Shown here one piece after another: positions 12,201 through 20,400 of a stretch of 52,404 nucleotides of DNA (positions are counted from its first letter, which is position 1; every line of letters begins with the position of its first letter). This DNA is from Phoronis australis (lineage: Eukaryota > Phoronida > Phoronidae). The translations under genes and the position numbers were made by a program. The notes beneath the pieces are model-generated. The model worked only from the letters and a program-made list of their open reading frames with translations, did not search any database and had not been told where the DNA came from. The stretch is taken from positions 323,247-375,650 of the forward strand of contig NMRA01000405.1 in assembly GCA_002633005.1 (NCBI GenBank). Reading direction: 5' to 3'.

Positions 12201-15200
12201 GTGTAGACAGCCTTTACAGAACAAGTGCAGGGTCCTCGATTTTGGGGCCTGAAATTGACCTCATTAACCCCTGAAAAACATTTAGTAATCTTGAGAATTC
12301 CCTTGAAGTTAATAATCACTTCTAAGTCACATAAGCAATGATTCGAAACAACACAAAACATTAGTTTTTGTTGTATTTGAGGCAGAGCCAATGGGGGAGG
12401 GGGGGAGGTGGAGTTGTTGAAAGTGTTATTGGTGGTGAAGCTACAAGCACCTTTCCCCCCTAAGGTGCCCGAGGGCTTTGGAGTGCTTGGCGAAATTAAA
12501 CATAACAATTAACACGGATCTGACACTGTTATTGGCAATTGGAAACTGCATATCAAATTACTTATCTAAAAGAAATCTGGTCCAAACGTTCACGTAAGAC
12601 AAATGTGAAAATGGTTTCTTAATTTCTTTAGTTATTGAAACAGCTGGCCGGAAAGATTGCCGCATTATTTGTTTGAGTAGTAAGGATTTAAGAGTGGTTC
12701 CGTATAAAAACCAACAGGTAGAGTCTATACCAAAATCACAGATTTTTTGAGACTTAGCCCAATCATGAGTTTGGTTTGGTGAGATGTAGACATTTCGGTT
12801 TTTAAGAATTTCCATCCATTATTTCTCTTTTTATGACATGTACCTCCACTATGTACTGACTGATTTTTGAAAATCTTCTGGTTTTTATATAGTAAGACTG
12901 CCTCTTAACTTGACATTGATAGACTTCAGATGTATTCATCTACATGCGAACACTCATGTTCTGGTGTCAAAAACAGCTTTGTTCAAAGGTTTACCTTACA
13001 TAAGGCTAAATCCAGTCTGTTCATACCCAGGTCTACAATGATTTTTATTTTCTAAGCAACAGGCAATGTCGAGCCAGTTTAAGTGTGATATGATTTTTTG
13101 ACTCTAATCATTGCTTTGAAAAATAAAAGTTTCAGAAAACTTGGGTTAATTGATATGGTGAAAAGTTTACTTGGGTACGACTTCATGTTATGTAGGACCT
13201 TATTGACAAGTGTGTGTATTGAGCCGGATAACCACAAAACTGGAGAGTTCAACTCAGTACAAGTAGGTATTTTCTGAAAGTAGAAAGTTTTCAGAATTTG
13301 ATTTTTGACTTTTCACCAGACTGACATTACATGGGTCACGTGACTATGTCTCTTACAGTAAAATTTAGCAAAAACGGAATGAACTGTCAACAGTAGAACA
13401 ATGTTATTCAAAAACATGACTAAATTCCGTTTACAGGTTCACCATGAAATCTAAAAGACATCATTTCGTCTTCACTTTATAATTTTTATTTCTTTCAAAA
13501 AAAATTAAGAAGGTCCTATATTTTGGTAGCATATCACACAAAGATCAAACGTTTTAAATTAAAACAATTCACAAGTTCAGCGTTATAGAGAACAGCGCAT
13601 CAAGTATATTGAAAGTTCCATATGAAGCCAATCACTAACTCACCTTTGAGCCATTAACGCATTAAAAAGGCACAAGTACACTGCAACAGTGCGCCTCCCA
13701 TGCACATCTTTTAAAATGCAACAGTTACACTCTTCCAAAAATACAAGTCATATAGTCAATTTACAGCCAGTGTGTTCTTACTCTATCACAGCTGAACAGT
13801 CTGTTTTAAAGTATTTGTCAGACTGCATTTTTGTACGGAATTTTTAAATAAAAATGCAACTTTTGCATGATAATGACTCTGTTCTTATTCCAATTGCCCT
13901 TGGGGTGTCTGTTTTGTATGTTACCACTTTAATTACATAAGGTGCGCCCAAAGGGCACAGGTTCAAACCTGGTCAGGAATGTGCCTGCTCACATCATATA
14001 TGACCTTCCAAAGTTAATCAAATTTGGTCCACCGTAAATCACTCAACCGTGTTCGGTTAGTATCGTGACATGGTTTTGGGAATAACACTGCATGATACGG
14101 GTTACGTGAGTCCCGAGGGTACGTCATTAGTGCAAAGGTCACCTATTTGCAGAACTTTGTTTTCACATTTACAAGTTGTCAATGAATACAACTGCACTTT
14201 ATTTCGCTCACATGATGTTCAAATAACATTGTCATTTAGTTCCTGCTGTACATTAGCATAGATAGGAGCATGCAAATATCTTTAACAATTTTGAAAACAA
14301 GTCCATCATTACCAACATGCAGGCAATTTACAATGACTGCAACACGGGAGTTTCTCTTGATCCTTTTAGTACATACCTCTCATACAATATGAAATAAAGG
14401 GCGTGTATCCAGCTCCATCACAATCTCCCGCAAGTCTCACAAGGGTTCTCAATCTCCCTACAACATGCTGTATAAGTCTATTACTATCTACCATATGATT
14501 GTCTGTTGCCCAATCTTTGTTTGGGATCATTCATTGTCTCTCATATTTGGTATATATCAATAAATGATCCTAAACGAAGATCAGCACTAGCCAATCACAT
14601 GAATCATAGTATAACTAGCGAGTCACATGGTGGCGAGATTGAGAAGCTTGTGAGACTTCCAGATCATAAGACAGCTGGAAAGCAAGTACACACTCTTTTT
14701 ATTACATATATTGGTAATAGTTGGATACATGGGTTCTACACAGTGACCACCGTCTCTAGCTGACTAGAGATGGTGTAATTCCTATAGTAACTTCATACGC
14801 CAAAAGATTTTCCGTGAATTATGCCTCACAATGACTGAAACATAAAATTCAGGTAGTTATAAATACCTTATGAGCGTAAAACACCTTAGGAGGCCCTTGA
14901 TACTATTCAATTCCTTCCAACTCGAAGAAATACTCCAGTTAGTAAACTTTTTCTTTGAGTAGTCCCCCATTCAGCTCCCAAAATCAGTAACTGGCCACTT
15001 TTACACTGCGCACGCCAGGGGATATGACATCATACCTCCTGCCTGCCACACACAGTGATAAATATGGCGAGTTTCCGATTTTTGGGAATTGAACTAGGGA
15101 CTGCTTGAAGAAAAAGTTTGATAGCGGGAGTATTTGTTCAACTTGAAATTAATTAATTACATCAACGGCCTTTAGTGGTGTACCTCTAAGCGCAAAAGGT

Positions 15201-16349
15201 ATTTATGACAAGGTGACTTTGATGTTTTAGTCATAGTGGGGCATAACTTGCCGAAAAGCTTCTGGCATATGAAGCTCCCATAGGAGCTACACCGTCACTA
15301 ATCACCTAGAGAATGTGGTCACTGTCTACATGGGTCCTAGGCAACAAGTAGCCAATCGGTTGGCCGGTTAGGGGCAACAATACCTCCCATCGCTTTCAGT
15401 ACGAATTTCGTCCCGTGTACATGTATTTTACACGGGCTGTAGGCCAAATCCGGTCACTGATTAAGAGTTTTCAACTCGTCAAATATACATTCTACACTCA
15501 AAACTATCACTTAAAAATGTGATTACTTTCTTCAGTGATCCTTTCTGCTTCTACACATATCTTCGATGAAGCATATCTACTAGAATTACGGTGTCTTTGG
15601 AGAAGAATTCCAACTCCACTTTTTTGGTCACCGTTACCTTTTTCACCATGCACAATAACTACAAAGTATTTCAACTGAGTCACGTGAGTTAGGCAAAGGC
15701 TAGAGTGAGACTGAGCGAAGTGCGTGACCTGGCGCGTGACACTTGCAGTTTAATAGCATAGGAAGATATCAGCTGGAATTTGTGTCCCGTCAACAGGCGT
15801 GATTTCACGTAACTTCCTCAAAATGGCACCCGTTGAGAGAAACTCAAACGAACTGCGACAGATTTTCATAGATATGTTCAAGTTATGTTGACTGAATTGT
15901 ATTCAGAGTCATGGTATGTATCAATTATAACTTCATGTGCATTTATGCATGTTTCATTCGATTTGAAATGCGTAACTTTTTATGGGGAAGTACTATCGCC
16001 CCTGTATGCCTGAAGCATTCAGGGCAATGTAACTGCCTGATTTGAGAACCATGATTTGAGAACCAGTAACTCCCAACAAATAACGTCTCTTATTCAGTGA
16101 TAGTAATTGGTTCTCAGATCAATTTGAAATCAGGGGCCCACCTATCCAACTTTTGCAACACACACACACACACACATATATATATATGTGTGTATATAGT
16201 GTATGACATGTATGTGCTAAAAAGATAGAGATAAGCAAGCTCCATGGCGTGGGCAGCACTGCCTATCTCATCACTGATGATCACATACCCCTCTTTCTGG
16301 TCTTAATACGTTGACCTGATAGCACTGGTTTTTCTGCCTTCTGATTCAT
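3107..16349 (-). CDS. BZW1/2: eIF5-mimic protein (BZW1/BZW2, 5MP, krasavietz-like), 3' end outside window
   Basis: Coding exons on the minus strand: 16349-16289, 11999-11917, 11446-11353, 10617-10520, 9356-9291, 6592-6457, 5677-5568, 5053-4967, 3256-3107. Splice sites are GT-AG and phases join without a break to give 295 residues. Family landmarks are visible: an N-terminal [32 protein letters not shown] near residues 60-73, RRFIYLEH in exon 5 and [20 protein letters not shown] at 135-154. These belong to the MIF4G-like HEAT region. BZW proteins are about 419 residues, so the C-terminal W2 (eIF5C) domain only begins in the last visible exon; a clear donor at 3106-3101 shows the gene continues. 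Members of this family bind eIF2 and eIF3, compete with eIF5, and tighten start-codon selection in the cytoplasm. It is divergently arranged with DNAJC7. The visible part is more diverged from vertebrate BZW in exons 4 and 6-9 than in exons 2-3. Confidence 0.93.
3605..4946 (+). repeat. Dispersed repeat with CTCF-like motifs, copies 1-2
   Basis: Two tandem, diverged copies; the first ends near 4227. Recurrent blocks are ACTCGAAAACAGTAAAAATG, GCCACTAGGTGGCGC or GCCACTAGGGGGCAC, GGTTTAGGAGATACAGCT, and a 3' end with a near-perfect hairpin (CCACATATCAATATGTGG at 4202-4219) followed by GCGCATAAAA. It lies in the BZW intron between exons 8 and 9 and has no coding potential that I can recognise. Confidence 0.85.
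4967..5053 (-). CDS. BZW1/2: BZW coding exon 8
   Basis: A 29-codon phase-0 exon reading [20 protein letters not shown] then GLMCICEIQ, equivalent to ELFP...EHFTKYFTEAGL in vertebrates. The dispersed CTCF-motif repeat ends about 20 bases downstream of its donor. Confidence 0.9.
5568..5677 (-). CDS. BZW1/2: BZW coding exon 7
   Basis: Encodes (N)[20 protein letters not shown] then [16 protein letters not shown]. It aligns to the AAFAVKLFKSW...SLRK...DNRLM segment of BZW. Acceptor CTGTTTGTAG, donor GTGAGG. Confidence 0.92.
6457..6592 (-). CDS. BZW1/2: BZW coding exon 6
   Basis: Encodes [20 protein letters not shown] and onward to [11 protein letters not shown], part of the HEAT-like domain. The upstream intron side of this exon abuts a GATATC-rich minisatellite at 6646-6966, only about 50 bases from the acceptor. 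Confidence 0.93.
6646..6966. repeat. GATATC/CAGCTG minisatellite
   Basis: A diverged array becoming a regular 18-bp array near 6860-6960. The unit is GTTGATATCAGCTGGTGT, which contains the palindromes GATATC and CAGCTG. The left part has longer, degenerate units. It lies in the BZW intron just upstream of exon 6. Open frames in it on both strands are by-products of the repeat. Confidence 0.9.
7120..7728 (+). repeat. Dispersed repeat with CTCF-like motifs, copy 3
   Basis: Starts with an AACAAGAGCAATGC-type end, then GAAATGCACCCACGACATC. It carries ACCACTAGGAGGCGCC at 7235-7250 and GCCACTAGGGAGTAC near 7533. It ends with a GGAC microsatellite, a CCACACATAAATATGTGG hairpin and GGCGCAT. Confidence 0.85.
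7870..7990 (+). mobile_element. Possible tRNA-derived SINE fragment
   Basis: GAGTTCAAATCCC at about 7897-7909 resembles a Pol III B box, with a loosely A-box-like stretch upstream. I could not identify flanking duplications. Confidence 0.3.
8150..9232 (+). repeat. Dispersed repeat with CTCF-like motifs, copy 4
   Basis: Begins AACAAGAGCAATGCAGAGCG and ends with the GGAC microsatellite plus AATATGTGGGAGCATAAAA. Motif copies include GCCACTAGGAGGCGCC at 8721-8736, TGGCCACTAGGTGGCGCAA at 8880-8898 and GCCACTAGGGGGCAC near 9022. A 21-bp local duplication containing GCCACTAGAGGC occurs at 8547-8588. Located in the BZW intron between exons 5 and 6. Confidence 0.85.
9291..9356 (-). CDS. BZW1/2: BZW coding exon 5
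   Basis: A 22-codon, phase-0 exon reading [20 protein letters not shown] then CK. It corresponds to VFNKLIRRYKYLEK in the vertebrate proteins. Acceptor CTGTTTTAG, donor GTAAG. Confidence 0.92.
9566..10062. mobile_element. Non-autonomous DNA transposon, CAGGGCTTGGAAT termini, 6-bp TSD
   Basis: Inverted termini CAGGGCTTGGAATGAC and AAAATTCCAAGCCCTG are flanked by exact TACCAA duplications at 9560-9565 and 10063-10068. It shares its ends and right half with 1850-2841. Short ORFs inside it do not resemble a known transposase. It sits in the BZW intron between exons 4 and 5. Confidence 0.82.
10520..10617 (-). CDS. BZW1/2: BZW coding exon 4
   Basis: Completes an Ala codon, then [20 protein letters not shown] and [12 protein letters not shown]. 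It matches the APGG...CVFSA block of vertebrate BZW proteins. Acceptor TCTTTTCAG, donor GTATCT. Residues 80-112. Confidence 0.9.
11064..11133. repeat. Tandem duplication of 35 bp
   Basis: Two identical copies of a 35-bp unit beginning ACAATAAACTGTCTGACTGC. Located in the BZW intron between exons 3 and 4. The perfect identity suggests a recent event. Confidence 0.9.
11353..11446 (-). CDS. BZW1/2: BZW coding exon 3
   Basis: Encodes [20 protein letters not shown] followed by [11 protein letters not shown], the best conserved stretch of the family. Donor GTGAGT. Residues 49-79. Confidence 0.94.
11917..11999 (-). CDS. BZW1/2: BZW coding exon 2
   Basis: Encodes (D)[18 protein letters not shown] and on to SDLEQ. 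It is entered in phase 1 after a TATATTTCAG acceptor and leaves in phase 0 at GTAAGC. Residues 21-48 of the protein. Confidence 0.93.
13935..14000 (+). mobile_element. Possible tRNA-like SINE fragment
   Basis: ACAGGTTCAAACCTGGTC fits a Pol III B box inside a small T-arm-like hairpin. No convincing A box or flanking duplication is visible. Confidence 0.3.
14741..15324. mobile_element. Foldback MITE, CAGTGACCAC termini, 6-bp TSD
   Basis: Two arms of roughly 270 bp are inverted copies of each other around a GATATGACATCATACC centre. Termini are CAGTGACCAC and GTGGTCACTG, flanked by exact TCTACA duplications at 14735-14740 and 15325-15330. Other copies or half copies occur at 17841-18135, 20281-20842 and 21229-21505. 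Confidence 0.85.
16159..16200. repeat. CA/TA microsatellite
   Basis: A (CA)n run passes into (TA)n and back to (TG)n, forming a partly self-complementary simple repeat about 90 bases downstream of BZW coding exon 1, within intron 1. Confidence 0.9.
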
Positions 16350-16360
16350 ACAACAGTTTT
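16289..16360 (-). CDS. BZW1/2: BZW coding exon 1 (start codon exon)
   Basis: Coding part is 16349-16289 and encodes [20 protein letters not shown] plus one base. The acceptor TTTTTTTTCAG lies just upstream (16361 onward), so the ATG exon is preceded by an intron in the 5' UTR. The donor is GTATGTG at 16288-16282. The start is chosen because the sequence aligns to the vertebrate N-terminus with its QKPTLTGQRFKTRKR motif. Confidence 0.92.
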
Positions 16361-17390
16361 CTGAAAAAAAAGGTTTCAAAATAACATGGTCACAACAGAT
16401 CACGATGACCTGGCAAGCTGGCTGCATTTGTTCTCCCATTCCCAGCTATGTAGCCATTGTTTCCGGTCGAATATTTCTCCTGGAAGCGGCCAAAAACCTC
16501 AATTTTAAGTACTTTCAGTGCACGTCGTATTAGATTTTTGCATGTAAGAACATTAACCAATGACTGAGCTGTTAAATAGGCTTTCTATTTTAAAGTATAA
16601 AATCTGGCTATAACCACCCAAACCGCATCAAATTGGGAAACTCGATTACCTGAGTACCAGTTAACTGAAATCGTGCCTGTTCCAATGAATCACCGAGATC
16701 ACGCTGACTTCGAGAATTGTGTCCGTCACCAGGTGGCGACATATGTGAAATACGTGGACCGTATCGAAAGCTCAAAATATTAGCTCAGAGGCCCGTTTAC
16801 CTAATATTTTTCTCATCATAGCGTTAAAACACTAGCAAGATATGTCACAATTTCCAAGTTTGTTTAATCCGTAGTGTTTGCACGTATCAAATGTTCCGAA
16901 GAACAAAACTAATTATCTTTTTGGGGGAAAATAAGTTTTAGTCAGAATACCGGAAAGAATTTATCGATCTCTTAGATAGGATTAAGAGGGCTAGTGGCTA
17001 TTCATTTGTGAAAAAACTAATTCCAAATGGAAAAAACGGCATTCCGTTCTCAACATAGAAATCCTAGTTGTCAAGGCAACGATGGAAATTTCCAGAACAA
17101 AGGGTCTTTCCGTTTCTATTTTTACAATTCTCGCATGTTATCAGAGTTTCGCGAGAGGCTCCATACCATAAATATTCAAAGCGGAAACGTTATGTAGTTG
17201 CAAAATATTGTTTAAGATTTTACGAAAATATAAAAAGGTGCAACAGACTGTTTTTCTTTGTAAAACTCTTTGTTAAAAGGGTATCTTCTGTCGCGTAATA
17301 TCTTTTGAAAAATCTTCGCCTGCTATAGACAGAAACGAATCTAAGCGCTACCCCCTCCTAGATATCATTTGGAAATTTAAAGTTCCCAAC
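16361..17390. promoter_or_regulatory. Head-to-head intergenic region between BZW and DNAJC7
   Basis: About 1 kb separates the two start codons. The BZW ATG exon has an acceptor immediately upstream, so at least one untranslated BZW exon and its promoter must lie in or near this stretch. A single CTCF-like motif, CACCAGGTGGCGAC, is at 16727-16740. No TATA box is obvious on either strand. A shared bidirectional promoter is an inference from the arrangement. Confidence 0.5.
16725..16740 (+). promoter_or_regulatory. Single CTCF-like motif in the divergent promoter region
   Basis: GTCACCAGGTGGCGAC is close to the core CCACCAGGGGGCGC of the CTCF consensus and does not lie in the dispersed repeat. 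CTCF occupancy is inferred only from sequence. Confidence 0.4.
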
Positions 17391-17455
17391 ATGGCTGATG
17401 TTGCAGTGATGGAAGTGGATCCACATCGTGAAGTGGCAGAGCTTACCCCAGAACA
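17391..17455 (+). CDS. DNAJC7: DNAJC7 exon 1 (start codon)
   Basis: Encodes [20 protein letters not shown] and E, with the next Gln split over the intron. The ATG has a good context (CCCAACATGG). The donor GTAATT at 17456 removes an apparent stop codon that appears when reading through. This acidic leader is the only weakly conserved part of the protein. Confidence 0.88.
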
Positions 17456-20400
17456 GTAATTATAATCGTTGATTCTATTTCATCGGGAGACTCAACATGA
17501 TAACACACGTTTGGAACGACGAATTTTCTGGGAATGTTCGACATATTCCTTAACTTTCACTTTCTATAAATTGGCGGGCTTTCGCTCGAAGTCGGAGAGT
17601 CGGAACTGGCGGGTCCAAACGCACTGACAAATTTCTTCGAAAAATAACAGCTTTGTAATTTAATATTCTATGCATTCCATGGTACCTGAATTGTTCTGAC
17701 AGTAGCCTACTTTTTAATGTTTTTCGTCTGGTCCTTAGCGAAGCCAAGGAGTCTTGCCACTACTCACTAGCTGACCAAATCAACCAGATACCAGACTCAG
17801 AGTGTCTTAAGAAGTCAAGTCTGGAGTTGAGTGTTAGACACAGTGACCAACATCTCTATCTGGCTCAGTATTGAAGCTTCATGCATTGAAAGCTTTTCAG
17901 TGAATTATGCCTCACACTGATTAAAAATCTAAATGACATTGTTATATGTACCTTTTGGGCGTATATAGGGACACCTTATGAGGGCTTTATATGAGGCCAT
18001 TAATGTGTTTAATTCCTTCCAACTCGAAGAAATACTCCTGTTATAAAACTTTTTCTTTGAGCAGCCCTTCGTTCAGTTCCCCAAATCAGAAACTGGCCAT
18101 TTTTAACACTGCGCGCGGCAGGTAGTGTGACGTCACAGGGATCGACATAACGAGCTGCAGGTGGTATTTGCGACCTGAAATTTGGAAATGCGAGCTGAGA
18201 TTTTTGTCAGCTCGTATCAAGTCGCAAAATGCGACCTGGAATTTCCAACGAATGCGAGCTGAGTTTTTACACTTCTCAACAGATACCTGGCAAAGTGGCA
18301 AATACAAAGCAGTTCTTGTTAATCCGACCATTATTTGGTTGTTGCCAAATCCAAGTTCAAAAGACCACTAAGAGAGAACAGCCCTCCCAATGACTTGTAA
18401 GCAAGTCGCGTGAACATGGGATATGCAGAATCGATCTTTGACGCGTTTCATTGGCTAACACTTCCAGCCACTTTTGTAAATTCCCGGATTCGCCGAAGAA
18501 AGTTTCGGGCCACTGCTTAACACGTGATAAAACTTCACAAAACAACGGTGTTTCTACTAATTCTTAAGCGATCAACTTACCAAACTTTGTGGTGGACAAA
18601 CATGTTTATTTTTCACATAGGATGTCCTTATTACATGTACCAAATACCCACTACAATATCGCACTACGGCACCGTTAGCGCGCAAGCGGTCCCGGCAGAC
18701 AATCGTGACTTAGACTGAGGTATGCTTCTCCTTTTTATTGTATTAAGACAGCCAAAGTGAAAATGACAACCTTATTAATCGCCAAACGACGGTCACGTCT
18801 TTACTTTCAGTTGCCAAGAAATTCTCAAACCCTTTACTTGTTTCTGAGGCTACGTGCGCGAAATATGATTTGTCTTTCACACGTTGTTGCCAACGTAAAG
18901 TGTAGGCCTACTCCAGCGATTCAAGTACGTGAACTCACGTGTGCGCACCACTTCAAAGAACAGCGACAGTCCTAAATGAAAGAGTATACCGGTTTGGCTC
19001 TGGTTTATTTGAAAATGAACTCCCAGCCGTTTTAAAAGGCCCGATGTCCCGGTACCGATATTACCCAGAATTAATGTTTTCCTGTTCCGATGTTTCCCGA
19101 TGTCGATGTTCTGTAAACCCTGTATTCTATGCCCGTAGCCAGCTATTGCAACTAAGCTGGCACTAGATGCGAAATTGTGGTTCAAGTTAGCGAACTTTTC
19201 ATTCTTCTCTTTATACCCCATCCCCCCGGCAACTTTTCGTTCCCCGAACCACCGTCGCCGTAAAATGTTCAGACTCCTATAGAAACAACCTTGTTCCAGC
19301 TGAAGTGGGCAGTTAAAAACAAAATCATTCCGGGTGGCTATAAAGGATACAATGTAGGTGGTAACGATATCCAGAAAGTCACCCCAAAATCGTATTATTA
19401 TAACGTTTCTTACCATTGCAGCGTTTTAATATCTTATTACCTCAAACACTGAGGTTAACGACTATGCTCATGCACAAGCCTACTCCCTACCTTTAAAGTT
19501 TTTCATAATAAGCGCTCACTGATCTTTTATGAGTCCCCCCCCTTAAATTTCCAATTAAGCACCCACAATTCAAGCTAGCGCCCATCATAGCGCACTACAA
19601 ACGACTGCATGTGGTTTAAAACTGACGCGCGGCTTATATGGTGAGTCACTTTCATTTTACACAACTTCAGTTTTCAAAAACGTCTTTTCACAATATGTAA
19701 AAACCAAATCCCGGCTTTGTTTTATACCTCGGAAAGAAAGTTAACACTAGTGACATGCATGTCGTTTTGTGACTGACCTATTTTTCCTGTACTTGGAAGG
19801 TATTACCCGAGTTAGTTTGAATCGCTAACAACTTTGATGACAGCCAGGAGCAGGCCAGGTCTAACAAAATCCCGGATACTTTTTCAACGGGCATTTTCTC
19901 CCTTTTCGCATCGCAAATTTAGCTACTCGAATGCACAAGTCAGTTAGAGAGCACTGATTCAACTTTCACGTCGGCAGCTTGCCTTGCACACTAGAGTCTT
20001 TGAATGGCGGTCGTGAAGAACAGTAAGGCCGTACCTGCACGAATGAAGTCAATTTTGAGATCCAAAGTTTGTGAGTATTTAACGCTGCAGGTAAGAGCAT
20101 AAACTAAACATTTTCTTGATGATCTAAAAAATCTATTTTGGCGCGTAAAAATGGCGGGAAAATTTTGCAACCTGGCATTTACGAATGCGAGCTGGATTTT
20201 GAAAATGCGACCTGGGATTTTGGCTAGGTCGCAAAATGCGACCTGGCGATTTTAATAGCGTCGAGCCCTGCATCATTAGACAGTGACCACAGTCGCTAGT
20301 TCACTAGAGACAGTGTACAGCTCCTGTATAGGAGCTTCATATGCCAGAAACTTTTTGGTGAGTTGTGCCTCACACTGACCAAAACACCAAAGTCACATTG

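Larger units (their letters stand above)
12000..16288 (-). other. BZW intron 1 (4.3 kb), mostly unannotated
   Basis: Apart from a foldback MITE at 14741-15324, a possible SINE fragment near 13935-14000 and a CA/TA microsatellite at 16159-16200, I see nothing recognisable. Short ORFs here show no family motifs. Confidence 0.7.

Noticed and set aside
18877-19416. 179-codon minus-strand ORF with short internal repeat (IGKHRNRKT-like)
   Set aside because: It lies inside a hAT-like element and shows no transposase motif; the local duplication explains part of the openness.
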